Assembly (NCBI GenBank): GCA_023954375.1
Contig: JAMLIC010000004.1
Location: 186,001-250,000 of the forward strand
Direction of reading: 5' to 3'
Source of the DNA: Planctomycetota bacterium
GTDB taxonomy: Bacteria; Planctomycetota; J058
DNA: 64,000 bases
Positions 1 to 8,073 of this stretch are shown here, one piece after another (position 1 is the first letter of the stretch; every line of letters starts with the position of its first letter). The translations under genes were made by a program, and so were the position numbers. Below the pieces are notes generated by a model. That model saw nothing but the letters and a program-made list of their open reading frames with translations, did not search any database and was not told the DNA's origin.

Positions 1-36
1 GGGTTCGCTCGAGCGCGACGCTGCCCTCCGACCCGC

Positions 37-212
37 GGGCACGGGCACGGGCACGGGCACGGGCACGTGAAGAGGCGACACTGACCCCGTCGCTCCGCCG
101 GCGTGCGGGCAACGGGCACGGGAAGAGTCGAGCGCTCCCTCCGCGCCCGGGCCGCTCGCCCACTCGCCCCGCTCTTCTTCACGTGCCCGTGCCCGTGCCC
201 GTGCCCGTGCCC
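37..212. repeat. Large inverted repeat built of (gggcac)5 / (gtgccc)5
   Basis: Five tandem gggcac hexamers at 37-66 followed by gtgaaga are matched exactly by the reverse complement at 176-212, giving 37-bp perfect arms separated by about 102 bp. A further gggcac lies in the spacer near 115. The structure sits just past the stop of the minus-strand amidohydrolase, so it may end that transcript or be a slippage-generated satellite. No T-tract is present and no protein-coding gene is supported in 1-232. Confidence 0.85.
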
Positions 213-232
213 GCCCGGCCAGGTCGCGCGGA

Positions 233-2023
233 CTACTCGTCCGCGGCGCGCTGCCCACGGTCGTACACCACCGCGCCCGCCTTGATCGTCTGCAGCACCT
301 CGATCGTCGTGATCGCCTCCGGCGCGCAGGCGGTCGGGTCGGCCGACAGGATCACGAGGTCGGCCAGCTTGTCGGGCGTGATCGAGCCCTTGTCGTCCTC
401 CTCGCCGAGCTGCCGCGCCGCCTCGAGCGTCACGGCCCGCAGGGCGTCCTCGATGCGCACGCGCTGCTCGGGCCCGAGGACCGCCCCGCCGGCCGTGCGG
501 CGGCTCGCGGCGACGGCGACCGCGCGCAGCGGGTCGGGCGGCGCGCTCGGGGCGTCGTCGTGCAGGCTGAACGGCACGCCGCGCGCCAGCGCCGCCGCGC
601 CCGGCGCCAGGCGTGCGGCGCGCTCGGGTCCGAGCAGGGCGTCGCGGAGGTGGTCGCCCCAGAAGAACAGGTCGGCCGCGAGGAAGGAGGCCGGGACGCC
701 GAGGCGGGCCATGCGCTCGAGCTGGTCGTCGCGGAGGAGCTGCGCGACCAGCGTCACCCGGCGCGGCGCGTCCGGCCGCTCGGCCGCGGCGCGCTCGAGC
801 GCGTCGAGCAGCTGGTCGACGGCGGCGTCGCCGTGGCAGCGCGCCGTGATGGCCCACCCGCCGTCGAGGCAGCGGCGCACCAGCGCCTCGACCTCGCGCG
901 CCAGGAAGCTCGGGTAGCCGGCGTAGCGCTCGCCCGTGGCGGTCGGGGGCAGGGCGCCGTCGCTCGTGAGCGGGTCCTCGCAGGCGGCGCGCGAGAGCGC
1001 CCCGGCCGGCGGGGCGTGGTACGGCGCCGAGAGCCAGGCCGTGTGGCCGTGGAGCGAGCCGTCGAGGACGAGCTCGACGCCGCACAGGCGCAGCCCGCCG
1101 AGGTAGCCGCCGGCGCCCGGGTCCTTGTCGCCCAGGAGCCGCTCGGGCGTCGTGCCGCGCCAGCTGACGCTCACCGCCACGTCGAGCGGCAGCGGCCCGC
1201 GCGCGGCCACGCCGCGCAGGGCGTCGACGAGCTCCGCCGAGGCCAGCGACTCGCGGCAGGTGGTGACCCCGCGCGCGGCGTAGCGCGCCAGCGCGTCGCG
1301 CACGGCGTCGCCCAGGCGCTCGGGGTCGGCGCGCAGGGCCCGCAGCGGCTCGAGCGCGCGGAGGGCGGCCCGCTCCTCCAGCACGCCCGTGGGCGCGCCC
1401 AGCGGCTCGCGCCGGATGCGGCCGCCGGGCGGGTCGCGCGTGGCGGCGGTCACGCCGGCGCGCTCGAGGCCGACCGAGTTGAGGGTGACGATCCGCCCCG
1501 AGCGGTGGACGAGGAGGATCGGCCGCGTCGTCGACACCGCGTCCAGGTCCTGCCGCGTCGGGTGGCGGCGCTCGGCGAGGAGCGCGTCGTCGTAGCCCCA
1601 GCCGACCAGCCAGTCGTCGCGCTCGGCCGGCAGCTCGGCGCGGAGGCGGTCCTGGATCGCCGCGATCGAGTCGGCGGCGCCGAGCGGCGGCGGGTCGAGG
1701 GAGACCCCCCGGGTCCGCAGGGCCACCTGCGCCAGATGGCCGTGCGCGTCGACGAACCCGGGCAGGACCACGGCGCGCGAGAGGTGCGTGACGATCGTCC
1801 GGGGGCCGCGCAGCGCCAGCACCTCGTCCGCCGAGCCCACGGCCTGGACCCGCCCCCCGCGCATGGCCACGGCCTCCGCGCGCGGCATGCGCTCGTCCAG
1901 CGTCACGACCGCGCCGACGATGATCCGGTCGGCCGGCTCGCGCGGCCCGCGGTCCTGGCTCGCGCACCCGGCGGCGAGCGACGAGAGGACGACCATCGAG
2001 GCGAACACGGCGGGCCGCGGCAC
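233..2023 (-). CDS. Lipoprotein amidohydrolase, YtcJ-like (amidohydrolase family 3)
   Basis: The 596-residue product belongs by sequence pattern to the metal-dependent amidohydrolases of the YtcJ/exoenzyme-regulatory AepA type, which hydrolyse amide or related bonds; the substrate cannot be read from the sequence. Visible family motifs are DAHGHL (metal-binding start of the barrel), a central CHGDAAVDQLLDAL (the usual H.xGD helix) and SLHDDAPSAPP before a C-terminal KLADLVILSADP strand typical of the composite beta domain. The GTG start at 2023 was chosen over the upstream ATG because AGGAGG precedes it by five bases and because it gives a clean lipoprotein signal, hydrophobic core then LAAGC with Cys20. 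It is therefore probably anchored in a membrane facing the periplasm. It is divergent from the hpnR-like gene. Confidence 0.85.
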   Translation of the reverse strand: MPRPAVFASMVVLSSLAAGCASQDRGPREPADRIIVGAVVTLDERMPRAEAVAMRGGRVQAVGSADEVLALRGPRTIVTHLSRAVVLPGFVDAHGHLAQVALRTRGVSLDPPPLGAADSIAAIQDRLRAELPAERDDWLVGWGYDDALLAERRHPTRQDLDAVSTTRPILLVHRSGRIVTLNSVGLERAGVTAATRDPPGGRIRREPLGAPTGVLEERAALRALEPLRALRADPERLGDAVRDALARYAARGVTTCRESLASAELVDALRGVAARGPLPLDVAVSVSWRGTTPERLLGDKDPGAGGYLGGLRLCGVELVLDGSLHGHTAWLSAPYHAPPAGALSRAACEDPLTSDGALPPTATGERYAGYPSFLAREVEALVRRCLDGGWAITARCHGDAAVDQLLDALERAAAERPDAPRRVTLVAQLLRDDQLERMARLGVPASFLAADLFFWGDHLRDALLGPERAARLAPGAAALARGVPFSLHDDAPSAPPDPLRAVAVAASRRTAGGAVLGPEQRVRIEDALRAVTLEAARQLGEEDDKGSITPDKLADLVILSADPTACAPEAITTIEVLQTIKAGAVVYDRGQRAADE

Positions 2024-2172
2024 GGACCCCTCCTGCGCGCTCCCCCTCCTCGCAGCGTACTCCCGCGCGCGCGCTCGGCGAGCGGGCGCCGCGGGCGCAC
2101 GCCGCACTGCCCGGCGCCGCGGCGGGTTGCGGGCGGGCGGGTCGCGCGCGCGACACGCGCGCGCGGAAGGTG

Positions 2173-2201
2173 TTGCGTTCACCCGCCCGGATCCCTAGGC
2201 T
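2173..2201 (+). promoter_or_regulatory. Candidate sigma-70-type promoter for hpnR-like gene
   Basis: TTGCGT (2173-2178) and TAGGCT (2196-2201) are separated by 17 bp, and the second hexamer lies 23 bp ahead of the ATG at 2225, which has its own AAGGAG ribosome site. This is pattern matching only. Confidence 0.35.
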
Positions 2202-2224
2202 GTTGCGCCTCAAGGAGTACAGCC

Positions 2225-3778
2225 ATGGCGAAGGTCCTCTTCCTCCACCCCAGCGGGCTCATGTACACGGAGATCTTCCTCCGGCTCGAGCCGCTCGGGG
2301 TCGAGCTGTGCGCCCAGGCGGCGCGCAAGGCCGGCCACGACGTGCGCCTGCTCGACCTGCAGGGCGAGTCCCACGCCGACCTGCTGAAGCTGGTCCGCGA
2401 GTTCCGCCCCGACGTCGTCGCCTGGGGCATGAACTACCTGGCGAACATCCCCGAGGTGATCGACCAGTCGAAGGCGATCAAGCAGCTCCAGCCGGACGCG
2501 TTCGTCTTCGTCGGCGGGCACAGCGCGTCGTTCACGGCGCAGGAGATGCTCGAGCACGCCGCCGGGGCGATCGACTGCATCGTCAAGGGCGAGGGCGAGG
2601 AGATCACGCCGAAGATCATCGAGGCGGCCGTCCACGACCGCAAGAACGTCCACACGCTCCCGGGCGTCGTGTCGCTCGAGGGCGAGGGGCCGCGCAGCCG
2701 CCTGATCCACGACCTCGACGACCTGTGGCCGGCGCGCGACCTGCTGCGCAACCGGCGCAAGTACTTCATCGGCGTCCTCGACCCCTGCGCGTCGATCGAG
2801 TTCACGCGCGGCTGCCCGTGGGACTGCAGCTTCTGCTCGGCCTGGACCTTCTACGGGCGCAGCTACCGCAAGCGCTCGCCCGAGCGCATCGGCGACGAGC
2901 TGGAGTCGATCCAGGAGCCGGGCGTGTTCATCGTCGACGACGTGGCGTTCATCCAGCCCGAGCAGGGCTTCGCCATCGGCCAGGAGATCGAGAGGCGCAA
3001 GATCAAGAAGCAGTTCTACCTGGAGACCCGCGGCGACGTGCTCCTGCGCAACAAGGAGGTGTTCCAGTACTGGAAGCGCCTCGGCATGGAGTACATGTTC
3101 CTGGGCATCGAGGCGATCGACGCCGAGGGGCTGAAGTCGTTCCGCAAGCGCGTGTCGATCTCGAAGAACTTCGAGGCGCTGGAGTACGCCCGCTCGCTCG
3201 GGATCCAGGTGGCGGTGAACATCATCGCCGACCCCGACTGGGACGAGAAGCGCTTCCAGGTGATCCGCGACTGGGCCATGTCGGTGCCCGAGATCGTGAA
3301 CATCAGCGTCAACACGCCCTACCCCGGCACGGAGAGCTTCCTCACGAACTCGCGCGAGCTGACGACGCGCGACTACCGCATGTTCGACATCCAGCACGCG
3401 GTCCTGCCGACCAAGCTGCCCCTGCGCAAGTTCTACGAGGAGCTCGTGGCCACGCAGCAGGTGCTCAACCGGAAGCACCTGGGCCTGGCGGCGCTCAAGG
3501 AGTGCGCGGTCCTCTCGGCCAAGCTGCTCATGAAGGGCCAGACGAACTTCGTCAAGATGCTCTGGAAGTTCAACTCGGTCTACAACCCGGACCGGCAGAT
3601 GGCCGACCACGCCCGCCCGGTGACCTACCAGATGCGCCTCCCCGAGAAGATCCACAAGGAGCGCAAGGAGATCCCCGAGGAGAAGCTCTACGTGATCCCG
3701 CCGAGCGAGGCCCAGACGCAGGCGGCGATCGCCGCGGGCTTCGCCGTCACCGGGGCGCCGGAGCAGCCGGCGAGCTGA
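2225..3778 (+). CDS. hpnR: B12-binding radical SAM protein, probable hopanoid C-3 methylase
   Basis: 517 residues. The N-terminal ~150 residues resemble a cobalamin-binding fold and residues ~190-430 a radical SAM barrel carrying the CxxxCxxC cluster motif as C197/C201/C204 (RGCPWDCSFCSAW). The opening HPSGLMYTEIFLRLEPLG, the DIQHAVLPTKLPL segment and the NRKHLG helix match my memory of HpnR, the SAM-dependent enzyme that adds the C-3 methyl group to hopanoid ring A. The ATG at 2225 follows AAGGAG at good spacing. It stands alone rather than in an operon, but hpnI/J/K-like genes lie 54 kb downstream in the same window, supporting a hopanoid role. Related B12-radical SAM methylases of unknown substrate are the main alternative. 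Confidence 0.78.
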   Translation: MAKVLFLHPSGLMYTEIFLRLEPLGVELCAQAARKAGHDVRLLDLQGESHADLLKLVREFRPDVVAWGMNYLANIPEVIDQSKAIKQLQPDAFVFVGGHSASFTAQEMLEHAAGAIDCIVKGEGEEITPKIIEAAVHDRKNVHTLPGVVSLEGEGPRSRLIHDLDDLWPARDLLRNRRKYFIGVLDPCASIEFTRGCPWDCSFCSAWTFYGRSYRKRSPERIGDELESIQEPGVFIVDDVAFIQPEQGFAIGQEIERRKIKKQFYLETRGDVLLRNKEVFQYWKRLGMEYMFLGIEAIDAEGLKSFRKRVSISKNFEALEYARSLGIQVAVNIIADPDWDEKRFQVIRDWAMSVPEIVNISVNTPYPGTESFLTNSRELTTRDYRMFDIQHAVLPTKLPLRKFYEELVATQQVLNRKHLGLAALKECAVLSAKLLMKGQTNFVKMLWKFNSVYNPDRQMADHARPVTYQMRLPEKIHKERKEIPEEKLYVIPPSEAQTQAAIAAGFAVTGAPEQPAS

Positions 3779-3921
3779 CGCCGGCGTCGAGCCGGGTCAC
3801 CTCGGGCCCGGCGCGCTGACCGCGCTCGCCGTGGAGGGCGCTCCCGAGAGGTCCGTGGCGCGCGAGCGCCGTGGAGGCTGCCGTGGGCGTCCTTCGCGGC
3901 GGCCAGGGCCGACGTACGCCC

Positions 3922-3949
3922 GGTCGGGCTCGGGGAGGGGAGCCCGACC
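3922..3949. terminator. GC-rich hairpin in the 3779-4096 gap
   Basis: Perfect 10-bp arms (ggtcgggctc at 3922-3931, gagcccgacc at 3940-3949) with an 8-base loop, 144 bp after the hpnR-like stop. There is no T-run, so intrinsic termination is uncertain. The rest of the gap holds the repeat array described at 4003-4085 and no gene. Confidence 0.4.
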
Positions 3950-4002
3950 TGCCGCCCGAGCTCGACCCCGCCGGGTCCCCGGGGGTCCCGCGCCGCCGCG
4001 CG

Positions 4003-4085
4003 CCTTGATCGGGGCTTGATCTGGCCTTGGCATATGGACGCCCCGAGGAGGAGGCTTGATCGCGCCTTGACGCGCGGTTGATATG
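4003..4085 (+). promoter_or_regulatory. Two triplets of 11-bp direct repeats, Pho-box-like operator
   Basis: TTGATC-type hexamers begin at 4005, 4016 and 4027 and again at 4056, 4067 and 4078, each step exactly 11 bp, in the frame gccTTGATCgg. Direct repeats of 11 bp, about one helical turn, are the hallmark of PhoB and other OmpR-family response-regulator sites. The array directly precedes a gene resembling the phosphate-selective porins OprP/OprO, which are Pho-regulated in other bacteria. An inverted pair, cgaggaggag (4044-4053) and ctcctcctcg (4087-4096), overlaps the second triplet and could form a hairpin in the leader. The base sequence differs from the Escherichia coli box, so the regulator is inferred. 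Confidence 0.55.
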
Positions 4086-4111
4086 TCTCCTCCTCGGTGG
4101 GGGTCCAGCGC

Positions 4112-5497
4112 GTGAGACGTCCCGTCCTGGTCACGGCCCTCGTCGGCCTCGTCGCGGTGGCCTGCCCTGCGGTCGGCAAGGAGGACGGCGCCGCCCTCGA
4201 GGCGCTCGAGCGGCGGCTCGAGGAGCAGCAGCGGGAGCTCGACGCCCTGCGCGAGGAGCTGCGGCGGGCGCGGCAGGCGCAGCAGCCGCCGCCCGCCGAC
4301 GAGCCCGGCGAGCCGGCGCGCGCCACGGCGGCGCCGGCGGCGAGCGAGGCGCCGACGGGGCCGGCCCAGGGGGCGGTCGAGACGACGCCGGCTGGCGGCG
4401 GCGGCGGCGCGGCCGTCCGGGCCCGCTTCGGGGAGGGGGTGACGATCACCGGGGCCGACGACTCGCTCTCGCTCACGATCCGCGCCCGGTTCCAGGCCCG
4501 CTTCACGCACCTCGAGCGCGAGGAGCGCGGCTCGGCGACGCTCTTCGAGATCCGCCGCGCGCGACTCCTCCTGCGCGGTCACGCGCTGACGCGAGAGCTG
4601 ACCTATTACATGCAGCTCGGCTTCTCCAACCAGGACACCGAGCCCGACCTGCGGCTCCCGCTGCGCGACGCCTACCTGACCTACGCGGGCCTGCGCGACC
4701 TCAACGTGCGCGTCGGCCAGATGAAGGTCCCGTTCAACCCGCAGCGCGTGACGTCGTCGAGCGCGCTGCAGCTCGTCGACCGCTCGATCGTGCAGAACGA
4801 GCTCAACCTCGACCGCGACGTGGGCGTGCAGGTGTTCTCGGACGACCTCTTCGGCCTGGGCGGGGTCCTCGGCTACGCGCTGGGCGTCTTCGGCGGCGAC
4901 GGGCGCAACCGCCTCTCGGACGCCGGCGGGGTCCTCCTGGTCGCGCGCGTGCAGCTGACCCCCTTCGGGCGCTTCGACGACCTCGTCGAGGCCGACCTCG
5001 CCCGCTCGCCCGACCCGCGCCTGGCGCTCGGCGCGGCCGTGGCCCACAACGCCAACACGAACCGCGAGCGGAGCACGTTCGGCGGGACCTACGCCTCGCG
5101 GGAGCGGACCGACCAGACCCACGTCGTCACGGACCTGCACCTCAAGTGGATGGGCTTCTCGCTCCGGTCCGAGGCGCTCCTGCGCGAGGCGGCGGACGAG
5201 GTCCTCACGGGGACGGTCGGCGGGGCGACGGTCACCGAGCGCACGCGCTCGGCCTGGGGCTACTTCGCCCAGGCGGGCTACCTGGTGACCGACGAGGTCG
5301 AGGTCGTGGCGCGCTGGGGCGAGCTCCGGCCGCTGGGGCGGTCGGCGGTGCGCCTCCAGCGGGAGACCGGCGGCGGGATCAACTGGTACGTGAGCGGGCA
5401 CGACCTGAAGCTCCAGGCCGACTACTTCTACCTCTGGGGCGAGCGGCTGGCCGACGGCGACCACCAGGTCCGCGTCCAGCTGCAGCTCTTCTTCTAG
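4112..5497 (+). CDS. Porin O/P family outer-membrane protein (phosphate-selective porin type)
   Basis: About 460 residues. A short N-terminal signal-like segment (RRPVLVTALVGLVAVA) is followed by a coiled coil rich in E, R and L (ALEALERRLEEQQ...), an Ala/Pro linker, and a long C-terminal region of alternating hydrophobic strands ending in VRVQLQLFF with terminal aromatic Phe, as in beta-barrel porins. This coiled coil plus barrel layout and the motif GVTITGADDSLSLTIRARFQ match the Porin_O_P family. The start is uncertain: GTG at 4112 gives the better signal peptide, while GTG at 4097 is also in frame but abuts a hairpin arm. The 11-bp repeats upstream suggest response-regulator control, likely by phosphate limitation. 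A DUF2490 gene follows 43 bp downstream. Confidence 0.75.
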   Translation: MRRPVLVTALVGLVAVACPAVGKEDGAALEALERRLEEQQRELDALREELRRARQAQQPPPADEPGEPARATAAPAASEAPTGPAQGAVETTPAGGGGGAAVRARFGEGVTITGADDSLSLTIRARFQARFTHLEREERGSATLFEIRRARLLLRGHALTRELTYYMQLGFSNQDTEPDLRLPLRDAYLTYAGLRDLNVRVGQMKVPFNPQRVTSSSALQLVDRSIVQNELNLDRDVGVQVFSDDLFGLGGVLGYALGVFGGDGRNRLSDAGGVLLVARVQLTPFGRFDDLVEADLARSPDPRLALGAAVAHNANTNRERSTFGGTYASRERTDQTHVVTDLHLKWMGFSLRSEALLREAADEVLTGTVGGATVTERTRSAWGYFAQAGYLVTDEVEVVARWGELRPLGRSAVRLQRETGGGINWYVSGHDLKLQADYFYLWGERLADGDHQVRVQLQLFF

Positions 5498-5540
5498 TAG
5501 GATGGGGTGAACGAGGGGGGGCCGTCCGGAGCGCCCTCGC

Positions 5541-6248
5541 ATGCGCTGGCTCCCCTGGTTGGGCGCGCTGCTGGCGCTGACCTGGGCGCCCGCCGCCGCG
5601 GCGGCCCGCGAGCTGGAGCAGGACGTCCAGCTCTGGACGATGTTCTCGACCACGTACGTCCACGACGCGGGGCGCGTGGAGCTCGTCCCTTACCTCGAGC
5701 TCCAGGCCCGCTTCGACGACGGCATGCGCGAGCTGTCGCTCCTCCAGGGGCGCGCCGCGTTCTTCGTGCGGCCGGTCGAGGAGCTGTGGCTCGGCGGGGG
5801 CCTCGTCTACGGGACGACCTTCCGCGAGCGGAGCACCCGGCGCGAGTGGCGCCCCTACGAGGAGGTGCAGTGGCAGCCCGAGCTCCTCGACGGCGCCGTC
5901 ACGCTGATCCCGCGCGTGCGCCTCGAGCACCGCTTCATCCAGGGCGTCGACGCGGTCTCCCACCGCTTCCGCCTGCGCTTCGGCGCGGAGGTCGGCCTGT
6001 TCGAGGTCCAGGGCGTCCAGGTCGACCTCGAGCTCTCCTACGAGGTGTTCGCGAACCTCAACGACGTGCGCGACGGCCCGCGCCAGGGGCTCGACCAGCA
6101 GCGCGCCTACGCGGGGCTGATCTTCCGCCTCACCGAGGCGGTCGACGTGGAGGTCGGCTATCAGGCCCAGCACGTCAACGAGCGCGGCGCGCGCGACGAG
6201 CTGAACCATGAGCTGTGGCTGTCGGTCCAGCTCCAGTTCGGGGACTAG
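5541..6248 (+). CDS. DUF2490 family outer-membrane protein
   Basis: 235 residues with a clear signal peptide (LPWLGALLALTWAPAAAAA). The mature part begins QDVQLWTMFSTTYV and continues as alternating beta strands with WRPYEEVQWQ, PRVRLEHRFIQG and a final LWLSVQLQFGD, the pattern of DUF2490 proteins, thought to be small outer-membrane barrels of unknown role. It lies 43 bp after the porin gene and could be cotranscribed. Its stop shares the four bases CTAG with the stop of the convergent peptidase gene. Confidence 0.75.
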   Translation: MRWLPWLGALLALTWAPAAAAARELEQDVQLWTMFSTTYVHDAGRVELVPYLELQARFDDGMRELSLLQGRAAFFVRPVEELWLGGGLVYGTTFRERSTRREWRPYEEVQWQPELLDGAVTLIPRVRLEHRFIQGVDAVSHRFRLRFGAEVGLFEVQGVQVDLELSYEVFANLNDVRDGPRQGLDQQRAYAGLIFRLTEAVDVEVGYQAQHVNERGARDELNHELWLSVQLQFGD

Positions 6249-7960
6249 GGGGCGTAGCGGGCCAGCCAGGCGCGCTCGGCGTCCGTGAGCAGCGCGTGGT
6301 CGAAGAGGCGCTCGTCGAGCGGCGATCGCGTGAGCGGCACGACGTCGAGGAAGCCGGGGGCGTCGGGCGCCGCGGCGAGCGTGACCAGGTTCTCGATCCG
6401 CACCCCGCCGAAGTCCGGCAGGTAGAGGCCGGGCTCGATCGAGAAGACGTGGCCCTCCTCGAGCTTCACCGCGCCGTTGGGCGAGACGCGGGGCGGGAAC
6501 TCGTGGACGTTGATCCCCACGCCGTGGCCGGTGCCGTGGTTGAAGTCGAGGCCGGCGGCCCACAGCGGGGCGCGCGTGATCGCGTCGAGCTGGTCGCCGC
6601 GCGCGCCGACCGGCAGGCGCGCCGACATGCCGGCGATCGCCGCCTTGAGCACGAGCGTGAAGTAGCGCCGCTGCTCGGCGGTCGCCTCGGCCCGCGAGCC
6701 GGCGAGGAAGGTGCGCGTCAGGTCGGTGGCGTAGCCCTCGGCGTAGTAGGCGCCCGTGTCGAGGAGCACGAGCTCGCCCGCGCGGAGCACGCGCTCCGGG
6801 TCGGGCGTGCCGTAGTGGATCACGGCGCCGTTCTTGCCTGCGGCGGCGATCACCTTGAAGGAGAGGCCCGTGGCCCCGGAGGCCAGGAACAGCCGCTCGA
6901 CCTCGGCCGCGAGGTCGGCCTCGGTCACGGGCTCGCCGGCGTCGACGCGGCGATGGACGTAGGCCTGCGCCGCCTCGACGACGGCATCGGCGCGCGCGAA
7001 GGCCTCGCGCATGGCCCTCAGCTCGGCCGGGTTCTTCTTCGCCTTGAGGGCGGCCACCGGGCTGGGCACGGGCACGGGCGTCGCGCCGCGGGCGCGGATC
7101 GCCTGGACCACGTCGGCCGTGACGCCGTCGGGGTCGTAGCCCACCCGCCCGGCGGGGAGCGCGGCCGTCCAGTCGGCCGGGTCGACGAGGCGCAGGGCCG
7201 CGCCGCGCGCCGCCAGCACGTCCGCCGGCACGCGGGCGCCGTCGAGCGCGACGTGGACCGCCGCGGGCGTGAGCACGCCGATCCCGCGGAAGGTGGCCTG
7301 GTAAGGGAAGTCGTCGCCGCGGAGGTTCGTGACCCAGGCGAGCTCGTCGAGGTGCTGGACGACGAAGCCCTGCACGTCGTGCTGGCGCAGCGCCTCGGCC
7401 GCGCGGGCCACCTTCTCGGCGACCGTCGCGCCGACCGCCGCCTCGTCGACCCCGCGCACGGGCCGCTCCGGCGCGGCGATCGGGCCGCGCGCGCGCTCGA
7501 GGAGCGAGGGCTGCGTGGGCACGAGCGCGGCGCCGGTCGGCTGGAGCGCCTGGGTCAGCTCCTCGAGCTCCTTGAGGGCGAAGCGGTCGGGCTCGTAGGC
7601 GACGCGGCGGGCGCCCGCGTCCACGACCTTCTTCACCAGCGCGAAGAGCGCGGCGCGGATCGAGGTCCCGAGCGGCACGCGCTCGACGGCGAACGGCGTC
7701 CCCGCCAGCTCCTGGTCGCCCTGGAGGTAATAGCGGCCGTCGACGACGACCCAGGCCGCGTCGAGCGTGACGAGCGCGTCGCCCATGCTGCCGGTGAAGC
7801 CGGTGAGCCAGGCGCGGGTGCTCTCCTCGAGCGGGACGTACTCGTTGAGGTAGCGGTCGGTCGAGCGCACGATCACGGCGTCGAGCCCCTCGGCGCGCAT
7901 GAGGTCGCGCACGGCGGCGACGCGCTGGGTGGTGGTGGCGGCCCGGGCTTCGACGATCAC
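6245..7960 (-). CDS. M24 family Xaa-Pro aminopeptidase (aminopeptidase P type)
   Basis: 571 residues with the three-domain aminopeptidase P layout: two N-terminal creatinase-like domains and a C-terminal pita-bread metallopeptidase domain. Metal-site motifs are LLDTGAYYAEGYATDLTR (two Asp), HGTGHGVGINVHEFP (His), FSIEPGLY (Glu) and GGVRIEN (Glu). The expected role is cytoplasmic release of N-terminal residues next to proline. The GTG start at 7960 is preceded by GGAGG at six bases; an upstream ATG at 7990 has no ribosome site. The gene converges on the DUF2490 gene and overlaps it by four bases. Confidence 0.9.
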   Translation of the reverse strand: MIVEARAATTTQRVAAVRDLMRAEGLDAVIVRSTDRYLNEYVPLEESTRAWLTGFTGSMGDALVTLDAAWVVVDGRYYLQGDQELAGTPFAVERVPLGTSIRAALFALVKKVVDAGARRVAYEPDRFALKELEELTQALQPTGAALVPTQPSLLERARGPIAAPERPVRGVDEAAVGATVAEKVARAAEALRQHDVQGFVVQHLDELAWVTNLRGDDFPYQATFRGIGVLTPAAVHVALDGARVPADVLAARGAALRLVDPADWTAALPAGRVGYDPDGVTADVVQAIRARGATPVPVPSPVAALKAKKNPAELRAMREAFARADAVVEAAQAYVHRRVDAGEPVTEADLAAEVERLFLASGATGLSFKVIAAAGKNGAVIHYGTPDPERVLRAGELVLLDTGAYYAEGYATDLTRTFLAGSRAEATAEQRRYFTLVLKAAIAGMSARLPVGARGDQLDAITRAPLWAAGLDFNHGTGHGVGINVHEFPPRVSPNGAVKLEEGHVFSIEPGLYLPDFGGVRIENLVTLAAAPDAPGFLDVVPLTRSPLDERLFDHALLTDAERAWLARYAP

Positions 7961-8073
7961 GGCGACCTCCAGAGGCGTCCAAGCTAGCACGGCCAGGGGC
8001 TCGTCGAAGTCGGCCGGCCGGGGTGGTACGATCCGTGGGTCCCGGGACTCACCCCGGGCGAGAGGAGGATCTC

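Noticed and set aside
37..212. CRISPR array from gggcac units
   Set aside because: Hexamers are contiguous with no spacers and are inverted at the other end.
560..3778. 1072-residue plus-strand frame starting at 560
   Set aside because: Only its last 517 residues (from 2225) are the real hpnR-like gene; the rest is shadow of the amidohydrolase.
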